NCBI GenBank assembly: GCA_947492175.1
Contig: CANLMQ010000008.1
Span: 62,001 to 126,000 of the forward strand
DNA length: 64,000 bases
Direction: 5' to 3'
From: an uncultured Draconibacterium sp.
GTDB taxonomy: Bacteria; Bacteroidota; Bacteroidia; Bacteroidales; Prolixibacteraceae
Below the pieces are notes generated by a model. The model searched no databases. It saw nothing but the letters and a program-made list of their open reading frames with translations, and was not told the DNA's origin. The position numbers and the translations under genes were made by a program. Position 1 is the first letter of the stretch, and each line of letters begins with the position of its first letter. Positions 35,335 to 42,995 of the stretch are shown here, one piece after another.

Positions 35335-35889
35335 TTATTCAATAACGTCTTCTTCTTTTTTCTTTACAATAGCGGCAACAATTAATGAAATAATTGCTCC
35401 TGATATAATTCCAGTAACCGCAGTTTGTCGTAAGGTTTTCCAGATAGTAGGAATTTCTTGAAATTTTTCCAAAGCTGCATCCATCTGTGCTTCTGGTACG
35501 CCCTTACTTTCCATAAATGTCATCGTTTTTTGTTGCATAACTGCCATTAGGTTTTGCATATAGTCAGGTGCTATAAACGAATGAAAAATATAATTATAAA
35601 AGACAGATATTAGAGTTGATACAATAACTACCAACATGGCAAACTTAAAAGCTTCTCCAAAGCTAATAAAACCCCCAAGTTCCTTGTTCCTGTATGTTTT
35701 TGTAAATATAAAGATGAGAATACACGAAATAACGAAAGAAACCAGACCGATGATTGCTCCTCCAAAAATTCCCATTGATTCTATAAGGCCGCCTGCCCAT
35801 ATAACTACTGATATTAAAATTCCAATTAATCCCAGGTAAACTCCATTTGTTACTGACGATTTCATGAGAGGTGAAGATTTTTGTTCCAT
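35335..35889 (-). CDS. DUF4199 family membrane protein
   Basis: A 184-residue protein with four predicted helices; 'GVYLGLIGILISVVIWAGGL', 'FGGAIIGLVSFVISCILIFIFTKTYRNKELGGFISFGEAFKFAMLVVIVSTLISVFYNYIFHSFI' and the C-terminal 'TGIISGAIISLIVAAIVKKKEE' are characteristic of DUF4199. Function unknown. DUF4199 genes commonly sit next to this kind of GT2 gene in Bacteroidota, which suggests a role with polyprenyl-linked sugars. Confidence 0.85.
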   Translation of the reverse strand: MEQKSSPLMKSSVTNGVYLGLIGILISVVIWAGGLIESMGIFGGAIIGLVSFVISCILIFIFTKTYRNKELGGFISFGEAFKFAMLVVIVSTLISVFYNYIFHSFIAPDYMQNLMAVMQQKTMTFMESKGVPEAQMDAALEKFQEIPTIWKTLRQTAVTGIISGAIISLIVAAIVKKKEEDVIE

Positions 35890-35916
35890 AATAATTTGTT
35901 TTTAGAAAAGGTTGGA

Positions 35917-35924
35917 CAAATATA
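35917..35924 (-). promoter_or_regulatory. -7 box for the DUF4199-GT2 operon
   Basis: TATATTTG on the minus strand matches TAnnTTTG, 28 nt upstream of the DUF4199 ATG. No clear -33. The rest of the 312-bp gap (35890-36201) is AT-rich with no gene that I can see until the SRP RNA promoter. Confidence 0.5.
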
Positions 35925-36168
35925 AATCTAATTTTTGTTGAATAACAGTTTTGTGCCGATGTTATTTGTGCTTTCTAACAGAAATGAGGATTGATTGACC
36001 TTTCTTTTTAGTTAGCATCTTATTTTTTATTTATAGTAAATCGCTGAAATTTTATGACAACATATATGAAATTGAAAAATGATAAAAAAAATGCATTGTT
36101 TTAGATTCAGATATTCAGAAGGATATGTATTAATCCGACGTTTAAAATTACGCGATTTTCATTTTTTG

Positions 36169-36199
36169 TTTGGAGGGAAAGAAAAAATATCTACTTTTG
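36169..36199 (+). promoter_or_regulatory. Promoter of the SRP RNA gene
   Basis: TTTG (36169-36172), exactly 19 nt, then TACTTTTG (36192-36199): perfect Bacteroidota consensus, ending 3-5 nt before the expected RNA 5' end. This helps calibrate the other promoter calls. Confidence 0.85.
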
Positions 36200-36201
36200 T
36201 C

Positions 36202-36303
36202 GCCGGGTAAGTCCTGTGCGACCAGCTCCTGCTGAATCCCCCCAGGGTCGGAAGGCAGCAAGGGTAGGCGGTTGTAGCGGTGCGACACAGGTAGCTTACC
36301 CAC
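36202..36303 (+). ncRNA. ffs: Signal recognition particle RNA (4.5S, small bacterial type)
   Basis: About 100 nt. The conserved apical loop and asymmetric loop that bind Ffh read GGTCGGAAGGCAGCAAGGGTA split over 36245-36266 (key tetraloop GGAA, then AGCA), and the terminal arms GGGTAAG (36204-36210) and CTTACCC (36295-36301) pair. It folds as one long hairpin. With Ffh and FtsY it targets nascent inner-membrane proteins. The ends are set by pairing and may be a few nt off. Confidence 0.93.
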
Positions 36304-36358
36304 TTTTTTTCGAAAGAAAATGTTCTCTGAAAAAGGTGGTGAAAAAATAAAAAAATGC

Positions 36359-36389
36359 TTTGCGATTTGAAAAATATTCCTTTCCTTTG
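36359..36389 (+). promoter_or_regulatory. Promoter of the first tRNA pair
   Basis: TTTG (36359-36362), 19 nt, TTCCTTTG (36382-36389). The -7 has one mismatch to TAnnTTTG. It lies about 50 nt before the first tRNA. Confidence 0.5.
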
Positions 36390-36441
36390 CAGCCGCTGAA
36401 ATAGAGAAGCAACGTTCTAAAAAAAAACTGATACAAGATAT

Positions 36442-36515
36442 GCCGAATTAGCTCAGTTGGCCAGAGCACGTGATTTGTAATCTCGGGGTCCCCAGTTCGA
36501 ATCTGGGATTCGGCT
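36442..36515 (+). tRNA. tRNA-Thr (UGU), copy 1
   Basis: Acceptor arms GCCGAAT / ATTCGGC pair, D-arm GCTC..GAGC, T-arm CCAG-TTCGAAT-CTGG. Anticodon loop TTTGTAA gives UGU, reading ACA threonine codons. One T-T mismatch in the anticodon stem. CCA is not encoded. Confidence 0.94.
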
Positions 36516-36529
36516 CGGAAAAATATTTT

Positions 36530-36611
36530 GGGAAGATACCGAAGCGGTCAAACGGGGCAGACTGTAAATCTGTTGGCTCAGCCTTCGTAGGTTCGAATCC
36601 TGCTCTTCCCA
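36530..36611 (+). tRNA. tRNA-Tyr (GUA), copy 1
   Basis: Acceptor arms GGGAAGA / TCTTCCC, class II tRNA with a long variable arm, anticodon loop CTGTAAA giving GUA (tyrosine). 14 bp after tRNA-Thr. Confidence 0.95.
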
Positions 36612-36612
36612 C

Positions 36613-36642
36613 AAAAGCTTGTTGTTATCAGCAGGCTTTTTT
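36613..36642 (+). terminator. Terminator after the first tRNA pair
   Basis: 12-bp stem (36613-36624 with 36629-36640) including G-U pairs, TTAT loop, ending in a run of six T. It directly follows the first tRNA-Tyr. Confidence 0.7.
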
Positions 36643-36690
36643 AATGTTTTTATGCCGGGATAAAGTTCTCGGTAAATACTGTAATGAAAA

Positions 36691-36764
36691 GCCGAATTAG
36701 CTCAGTTGGCCAGAGCACGTGATTTGTAATCTCGGGGTCCCCAGTTCGAATCTGGGATTCGGCT
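36691..36764 (+). tRNA. tRNA-Thr (UGU), copy 2
   Basis: Identical over its 74 nt to the copy at 36442-36515, including the T-T mismatch in the anticodon stem. Confidence 0.94.
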
Positions 36765-36777
36765 CATTTAAAATATT

Positions 36778-36859
36778 GGGAAGATACCGAAGCGGTCAAA
36801 CGGGGCAGACTGTAAATCTGTTGGCTCAGCCTTCGTAGGTTCGAATCCTGCTCTTCCCA
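36778..36859 (+). tRNA. tRNA-Tyr (GUA), copy 2
   Basis: Identical over its 82 nt to the copy at 36530-36611. Thr-Tyr spacing is 13 bp here and 14 bp in the first pair. Confidence 0.95.
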
Positions 36860-36864
36860 CATAC

Positions 36865-36902
36865 AAAAAGCCTTTTATCAATTGATAAAGGGCTTTTTAT
36901 TT
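36865..36902 (+). terminator. Terminator after the second tRNA pair
   Basis: Hairpin of AAAAGCC-type arms with inner TTTATCAATTGATAAA symmetry, then a T-run. Different in sequence from the terminator after the first pair. Confidence 0.75.
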
Positions 36903-37082
36903 TTAACATTTATTCTAATATCATTAATTTCTTTCTGTGTGAGCAAACTACTAACCAGAAACTGAGTAAACATCAATTTTATTTTTCTGAACACTTTTTA
37001 TTCAAAAATTCAATTTTTAAGCAAAACAATGCAATATTTGTGTATAAATGCATAAGTTCGCTAATTGTGGAAGTAATGTTTT

Positions 37083-40000
37083 ATGGGAGGTACTGTTAAA
37101 GTAATTTTATTTTTCTTGCTTCTTGGATTGTCCCTGAATTTAAAAGCTCAAAATCCAAAGTTTAATTTGAAAATCGAAGAGGCTACTTTGATTCAGGTTA
37201 TCAATTTGATACAAGAACAAAGTAGCTATAGAATATTATACAAAGATTCTGATTTGAATAAGAACAGAAAGGTAAAAATTGAGGTTGATGATGCGACTAT
37301 TGAAGAGGTTCTGGATATTCTTTTAGATGATAGTGAACTTGGATATAAAAGGTTTGATAGCCAGATTGTAATAGTACCCAAAAGAATACTTCCGGAACAA
37401 GGTAAAGTTCCAAATTCAGACTTAATAATAAACAAGAAGATATTGGTTCGCGGCACGGTAAGCGATGAAGAAGGGGAGCCGCTTCCAAATGCAACAGTAA
37501 TTGTTGAGGGAACAACAGTTGGCACTACAACAAATATAAATGGGGAATATTCGTTGAAAGTACCTTCGGATAAAACTACACTGGTGTTTTCATATATAGG
37601 AATGAAAACAAAAAAGCGATCGGTTGCTGAGGAACAACAATTGAATGTAATATTAGAGTCTGAAACCCTGAATGTTGATGATATTATTGTAACAGCCCTA
37701 GGTATTAGCAGCAACGAGAAATCACTTACTTATGCAGTCCAGCGAATTGATGGTGCTGAGCTTTCAAGGAATAAAGAAATAAATTTTGTAAATAGTTTAT
37801 CAGGAAAAGTCTCTGGATTGAATGTTAACAGGAGTAGTTCCGGTGCAGGTGGTTCTACAAAAATAGTTATCCGCGGAGATAAATCGTTGAGTGGAAACAG
37901 CGAGCCTCTGTTTGTAATTGATGGTATTCCAATGGTAAATCAAAAAGGAGCTCAACCCGGAATGTTTGGAGGTATTGATCAGGGTGATGGATTATCTCAG
38001 GTAAATGCAAATGACATAGAAAGTATAACTATTTTAAAAGGGATGAATGCTTCTATATTGTATGGGAGTCAAGGAGCAAACGGGGTTATTTTATTGACAA
38101 CTAAGAAAGGGACCACTAATGGAAAAATGGACATTGATTTTAGTACTTCGTATGCTGTTGAGAAAGTGTCAGTTTTCCCTGATTTACAATACAGATATGG
38201 TAGTTTAAATGGAGCGAAGGAGAGTTGGTCTTATATTCGGGGAGACTATGATGATAGTTTTGTTGATGACTTTTTTCAGGATGGCAGCCAGTTTATAAAT
38301 TCTATTTCCTTAAAAGGAGGCAAAGATAATACGAGTGTTTATTTTTCATATGCTAATACTCGGGCTACAGGAATTATTATTGATAATAATTACCAAAAAA
38401 ACAATCTGACTTTTAGACAAAACACCCAGTTGTTAGATGATAAATTAAAAATAGGATCGAGTATTTATTTGGCTTTCGAGAAATGGAATAACAGAAACCC
38501 TGCAGGGTATTATTTAAATCCATTAACCGGTCTGTATTTTTTTCCACGCGACAGGGATTTCGATTATTACAAAGATAATTACCAGGTATTCAGCACTGAA
38601 CGGAATTTGTATAAACAGAATTGGTTTGTGGAAGATCACTTCCAGTCTAATCCGTATTGGATAATTAAAAAAGAACCTAGAACAGATACTTCCAGACGTT
38701 TAATTGGGAGTGTAACGGCTGAATACAATTTAATGAAAGGTTTGATACTTCAAGCCAGAGGAAGTTACGATTATACAGATAAATTGTTCGAACAAAAACA
38801 TTGGGCAACTTCTAATTTAACTAATGCACACGAAAATGGCCGGTGGGAATATGAAAAGTACAACGATCGTTTGATTTACCTTGATGCCCTCCTTTCGTAC
38901 AATAAAGACATTGGTAATTTTAATCTAAATACATTCTTGGGAGCCAGTTATCAGAAAGCTGTGTACGGTGATGGTATTTTTGTAAATACAGATTTGCGGG
39001 GATTGATTTATCCCAACGAGTTTTATTTTGATAATTTGATTCCGTCGAGAAAAGAGATTCAGTCTACATTACATAGCCGAATAGTAAAGCAAGCCGTGTT
39101 TGGAAATGTCCAGTTAGCCTATCACGAACGTGTATTTGTCGATTTTTCCGGTCGGAATGACTGGGCTTCGTCTCTTGCGGGTACCGGAAACGAATCTTAT
39201 TTTTATCCCGGAATTGGGATTGCCGGTATTTTTAGTAAAATATTTGAACTGCCTTCGTGGATTTGTTTTGCTAAACTTCGTTCTTCATTTTCTGTAGCTG
39301 TAAACGAAGTTCCTTTTAACAGTGTGAATCCTCGGCATACAGTTACATCTGGAGGTATTGTGCGAAATACTACAAAACCATTTACTAATTTGAAACCTGA
39401 AAGACTTAAGAGTATAGAAGTTGGTGCCGACATTCGTTTGTTAAAGGGGCGAATATCTTACGATGTTTCTTATTATAAAATAACAAGCACCGATCAGTTT
39501 ATTACTTTGTTGTCTCCTTCTGGATCGGGATATACCGAATATTTTCTAAATGCGGGCGAGATAGTAAACCAGGGATTTGAGTTTTACTTAAAACTTATTC
39601 CCGTTCAAACTTCGCGTTGGAATTGGAAAACCTCAATAAATTACTCTGCAAACAATAATAAAGTCATCAGTCTCCACGATGAATTGCGCGAACCAATCAG
39701 TACCGGTAACGCGGAGGGCTTCGACTCGAAAATTGTGCCGGGAGGTTCCATTGGCGATATATATGTATATAAATTTAAACGCGATGATCTTGGAAGGATT
39801 ATTTTGGATGAAAAATCGGGAGGACCATTAAAGACTGAAAAAACCGAGTATATGGGAAATTTGTTTCCAGACTGGATTATTGGATGGAATAATACGATCG
39901 ATTATCGAAATTTATCACTTAGTTTTATGATTAGTGGAAAATTTGGAGGAAAGGTTGTAAGTCAGACCGAGGCAATGCTAGACGGGATGGGGGTTTCGGA

Positions 40001-40382
40001 AAGAACTGCGGTAGCAAGAGACAATGGTTATGTTTCGATAAAGGGAATTAAAGGAGGCGAACTTGTTTCGGAAATAGATCCGCATTTATATTATTCCAGC
40101 ATTGGAAATCGAAATGGAATTAAAGAACCCTATGTATATAGTCATACTAATGTCAGACTAAGTCAACTTTCGTTAACTTATACTCTCAATGCCAGAAAGT
40201 ATAATTTGCCGGTTAAAAATGCCAGTATTACACTGTTGGGGCAGAATTTATTTTTTCTATACCTAAAGGCCCCATTCGATCCGGAATTGGTTATGAATAC
40301 GGGTAGGGAATTTCAATCCCTCGATAATTTCAATCTTCCTTCTTCGCGAAGTATCGGGCTAAGTATCAATCTGCAATTTTAA
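37083..40382 (+). CDS. SusC/RagA TonB-dependent receptor with N-terminal STN signalling domain
   Basis: A 1099-residue outer-membrane receptor. Signal peptide (to 'LKAQ', residue 22). STN (secretin/TonB short N-terminal) domain at about 25-98 ('PKFNLKIEEATLIQVINLIQEQSSYRILYK'). Carboxypeptidase-like beta domain at 120-205 ('VRGTVSDEEGEPLPNATVIVEGTTVG'). Plug from about 210 with 'PLFVIDGIPM' and 'ILYGSQGANGVILLTTKKG'. The rest is a 22-strand barrel ending in 'SINLQF'. STN domains signal ligand binding to FecR-type anti-sigma factors, and an ECF sigma/FecR pair lies 450 bp downstream. Unlike normal SusC genes no SusD follows; a close paralog at 42996 has the SusD. So this copy may act mainly as sensor (inference). 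Confidence 0.93.
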   Translation: MGGTVKVILFFLLLGLSLNLKAQNPKFNLKIEEATLIQVINLIQEQSSYRILYKDSDLNKNRKVKIEVDDATIEEVLDILLDDSELGYKRFDSQIVIVPKRILPEQGKVPNSDLIINKKILVRGTVSDEEGEPLPNATVIVEGTTVGTTTNINGEYSLKVPSDKTTLVFSYIGMKTKKRSVAEEQQLNVILESETLNVDDIIVTALGISSNEKSLTYAVQRIDGAELSRNKEINFVNSLSGKVSGLNVNRSSSGAGGSTKIVIRGDKSLSGNSEPLFVIDGIPMVNQKGAQPGMFGGIDQGDGLSQVNANDIESITILKGMNASILYGSQGANGVILLTTKKGTTNGKMDIDFSTSYAVEKVSVFPDLQYRYGSLNGAKESWSYIRGDYDDSFVDDFFQDGSQFINSISLKGGKDNTSVYFSYANTRATGIIIDNNYQKNNLTFRQNTQLLDDKLKIGSSIYLAFEKWNNRNPAGYYLNPLTGLYFFPRDRDFDYYKDNYQVFSTERNLYKQNWFVEDHFQSNPYWIIKKEPRTDTSRRLIGSVTAEYNLMKGLILQARGSYDYTDKLFEQKHWATSNLTNAHENGRWEYEKYNDRLIYLDALLSYNKDIGNFNLNTFLGASYQKAVYGDGIFVNTDLRGLIYPNEFYFDNLIPSRKEIQSTLHSRIVKQAVFGNVQLAYHERVFVDFSGRNDWASSLAGTGNESYFYPGIGIAGIFSKIFELPSWICFAKLRSSFSVAVNEVPFNSVNPRHTVTSGGIVRNTTKPFTNLKPERLKSIEVGADIRLLKGRISYDVSYYKITSTDQFITLLSPSGSGYTEYFLNAGEIVNQGFEFYLKLIPVQTSRWNWKTSINYSANNNKVISLHDELREPISTGNAEGFDSKIVPGGSIGDIYVYKFKRDDLGRIILDEKSGGPLKTEKTEYMGNLFPDWIIGWNNTIDYRNLSLSFMISGKFGGKVVSQTEAMLDGMGVSERTAVARDNGYVSIKGIKGGELVSEIDPHLYYSSIGNRNGIKEPYVYSHTNVRLSQLSLTYTLNARKYNLPVKNASITLLGQNLFFLYLKAPFDPELVMNTGREFQSLDNFNLPSSRSIGLSINLQF

Positions 40383-40383
40383 A

Positions 40384-40551
40384 ACTGATTTCTACTTAAA
40401 TCAGTGAGACTATGATTTTGGTTTTCAAAATCATTTAGCCGAACTGATCCCGAGCGATAGTCGAGGGATCTCATGGGTTTTATTCCCCGCATCTTGATGC
40501 GTTTTGAAAATTAAAGATTCCTTTGAGATACCTCGTCGGCTTGCTACGAGG
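40384..40551. repeat. Cluster of palindromes (dispersed-repeat-like intergenic element)
   Basis: The 452-bp gap between the STN receptor and the sigma factor holds five inverted repeats in a row: ACTGATTT/AAATCAGT (40384-40405), ATGATTTTG/CAAAATCAT (40412-40434), GATCCC/GGGATC (40446-40470), GCATC/GATGC (40489-40500) and CCTCGT/ACGAGG (40531-40551). The first may serve as terminator of the receptor gene. The last two thirds look like repeats scattered in Bacteroidota genomes. From 40552 to 40834 I see no gene and no clear promoter. Confidence 0.65.
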
Positions 40552-40834
40552 AGTTTCAATATCAAGGTTATTTCCGCAATTAAAGAAGTAAGAAGATTGT
40601 GATGTACAAGAGTAATATTGTCTGGTAATCAGTATGTTTTCGCAGTGTAAATTTATCATTTATTGTTCTGGATAAATCATTTGTCCGCTTTTATTTCTTT
40701 AAAATACAATCACTTATTGTAGTGTTTACAGAGTGTGTGATTTTTTAGTTCATGTGCTTGGTTTATAAAAAAAATGAATATGTTCGTTTATTTTATTAAA
40801 TAAAATAGTGAAATTTGTAGCATAAATTGGTTTT

Positions 40835-41428
40835 ATGGCAATAGAGAGGAAAAAAGAACTTCTTTTATGGGAAAACCTTAAAAATGGAGATGATACCGAC
40901 TTCTCGCATTTCTATGATAATTATGTTGATTTTCTTTTTTCTGTGGGAATAGCATATTCCAATGATAAAGATTTGATCAAAGATTCAATTCATGATCTTT
41001 TTATTGATTTATACAAGTACCGAAGAAAATTGTCGGTTAATGTAAATGTTAAAGGATATTTAATCAAATCGTTAAAACGAAAAATCAGCTCTAACCAGAA
41101 GAAAAGCGGAAAGCTAACTTTAAAAGAAACCCTGCTCGACTCTGATTATCCAACCTTAATTCAGGAAAGTTTTATTCATGGAAAAGAAAATGCTTTGATT
41201 AAGAAGTTGCTGATTCAAATAGACAGGCTTCCCGAGCGGCAAAAAGAGGCATTGGTTTTAAAATATCAAAACGAACTGAGTTATCCTGAAATTGCAGAAA
41301 TATTGAATATTTCGGTTGAATCAGCACGAACCTTGGTTTATCGTACAATTAAGTCTCTTCGCAAAAATTTAAGCAATATTCAATCTGTAATCGTGGGATT
41401 GATGTTTTTTTTCAATAATTGTTTTTAG
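40835..41428 (+). CDS. ECF-type RNA polymerase sigma factor
   Basis: A 197-residue sigma-70 factor with only regions 2 ('FSHFYDNYVDFLFSVGIAYSNDKDLIKDSIHDLFIDLYKYR') and 4 ('IDRLPERQKEALVLKYQNELSYPEIAEILNISVESARTLVYRTIKSLRKNL'), the ECF layout. The C terminus is hydrophobic ('VIVGLMFFFNNCF'), often seen in Bacteroidota ECF factors and perhaps relevant to membrane or anti-sigma contact. It is followed by a FecR-like anti-sigma gene and flanked by two SusC receptors, so it probably controls the downstream SusCD genes. Confidence 0.92.
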   Translation: MAIERKKELLLWENLKNGDDTDFSHFYDNYVDFLFSVGIAYSNDKDLIKDSIHDLFIDLYKYRRKLSVNVNVKGYLIKSLKRKISSNQKKSGKLTLKETLLDSDYPTLIQESFIHGKENALIKKLLIQIDRLPERQKEALVLKYQNELSYPEIAEILNISVESARTLVYRTIKSLRKNLSNIQSVIVGLMFFFNNCF

Positions 41429-41559
41429 TAAGTTAATTATTAAAGCCCATTTAGTCAGTCAGATATGAGTGCTTGGGTGATTTTATTAAAATAAATTTGA
41501 AAAAAGTTTGATTAAGGTGTCTATATTTTTGGTAGAACACTTCTTATAATTAATAGAGA

Positions 41560-42717
41560 ATGAAAAGAGATACACATAAAAACTACTTGAAGTCAATAAT
41601 TACAAAAGAATTTGTTGATGATTTAACCAAGTCCGATATAGAAGGATTGGGAAAAATCGATGACGTTGAATCTTTAGATGAACTTCAAAAGATATCTCAA
41701 AATGTAAAATCTCAACTCTCAACGGAAGAAAAAGATTTTCTGAAACAAAGAATTGAGAATTCCATTCATTCACAAAAATCAAGAAGATTTACTTTTATCT
41801 GGGGAGCGGCTGCAGCAATAGCTGTACTTGTTGTAAGCTCGTTTCTGCTTATACAAAACATATCGTCTACGGGTATTACAGAATATGCAAAGAATTTTGA
41901 AACTATGCCTGCCGACGGGAATACACATTTGTATTTAGGATTGGATGAAGAGATTGCTATAAATACTAAAGAAACAGAAATTACTCATTTAAAAAATAGT
42001 TCTGAGATTCGTATTGATACAGACAATAAAGTAGAGCAAGAGCTAAAAATCAATCAGGTAATATATAATACAATTTATGTTCCCTATGGGAAAAAATCAA
42101 AAGTAGTATTGTCTGATAACAGCACGATTTGGTTAAATTCCGGATCGAAATTTATTTATCCTGCTAAATTCTCTGATAAAAAGCGGGAAGTGTTTCTGGA
42201 AGGAGAAGCTGTTTTTGAAGTTGCCAAGAATACCGAAAAGCCATTTATTGTAGTTACGAATGATGTAGAAGTTAAAGTTTTGGGAACTGTTTTTAATGTT
42301 AGTGCTTATCCTTCTGATACTTATACAAGTGCCGCGCTTGTAAGCGGAGCCGTTGAAATAAACTACAAAAAATCTTTTTTTCAGAACGAAACAGTTCAAA
42401 TAGAACCAGGTACAGTTGCTGTATTTAATAAAGAACAGGAGAGTATTAGTACGACTGAAGATGATGTAAATAAATATACAAGCTGGAGAAATGGTGTGTT
42501 TATTTTGGACGAAGAACCCTTGCTCAACATTGTAAATAAATTATCGCGATTTCATAATATTAATATAGAGATTGAAAGTAAAACTCTTGCAAATGAAACA
42601 TTTTCAGGTAGATTGGAGTTTAACCAAACGGCAGTTCAAACTTTGGAAACTATTGGGGAGATTGTAAATTTTGAACTCAGAGTAGATGAAAACAAGATTG
42701 TAATAAGTGAGAAATGA
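41560..42717 (+). CDS. FecR family anti-sigma factor
   Basis: A 385-residue inner-membrane regulator. A cytoplasmic N terminus (1-77) would hold the sigma factor; one membrane helix ('FIWGAAAAIAVLVVSSFLLI', 79-98) follows. The periplasmic FecR domain ('VPYGKKSKVVLSDNSTIWLNSGSKFIYPAKF', 'REVFLEGEAVFEVAKN', 'VKVLGTVFNVSAYPSD') spans about 170-290. A C-terminal DUF4974 domain ('FILDEEPLLNIVNKLSRFHNINIEIES', about 315-385) has an STN-like fold. By known FecR/FpvR logic it would receive the signal from the STN domain of the upstream receptor. Confidence 0.92.
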   Translation: MKRDTHKNYLKSIITKEFVDDLTKSDIEGLGKIDDVESLDELQKISQNVKSQLSTEEKDFLKQRIENSIHSQKSRRFTFIWGAAAAIAVLVVSSFLLIQNISSTGITEYAKNFETMPADGNTHLYLGLDEEIAINTKETEITHLKNSSEIRIDTDNKVEQELKINQVIYNTIYVPYGKKSKVVLSDNSTIWLNSGSKFIYPAKFSDKKREVFLEGEAVFEVAKNTEKPFIVVTNDVEVKVLGTVFNVSAYPSDTYTSAALVSGAVEINYKKSFFQNETVQIEPGTVAVFNKEQESISTTEDDVNKYTSWRNGVFILDEEPLLNIVNKLSRFHNINIEIESKTLANETFSGRLEFNQTAVQTLETIGEIVNFELRVDENKIVISEK

Positions 42718-42888
42718 TTGTTATGAAGTGAACTAAAGTGTGGGATAGTAACTTTAAACAATTAAAACGATATAGGGAATTATTAAAACTACTGGGTTGT
42801 TTACTAAACGATTTTTAAAATTTTATCTAACTAACAACAATGAAATTAACAGGGCATTCTTTTTTTCAAAAGCAAAAATTTAAAATAT

Positions 42889-42942
42889 AATCTACATTTT
42901 AAACAGAGGAGTGGGGCCTCTGGATATTGAAGAATGTAGATT
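42889..42942 (+). promoter_or_regulatory. Structured leader upstream of the second susC
   Basis: Nested hairpins: outer arms AATCTACATT (42889-42898) and AATGTAGATT (42933-42942), a perfect 10-bp pair; inner arms CAGAGG (42904-42909) and CCTCTG (42917-42922) with the loop AGTGGGG. It sits 54 nt before the susC ATG with no T-run behind it, so it looks like a 5' leader element or protein site rather than a terminator. Confidence 0.5.
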
Positions 42943-42995
42943 CTAAAAATCTTATACAAGTTATAAGTTCTAATTAACCATTTAAATTAATTTCT

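Noticed and set aside
36470..36700. 76-codon open frame across the tRNA genes
   Set aside because: It runs through tRNA-Thr and tRNA-Tyr, which are fully supported by pairing and anticodon loops.
40446..40551. Remnant of an insertion sequence
   Set aside because: Palindromes are present but no transposase fragment, terminal repeats or target duplication could be found.
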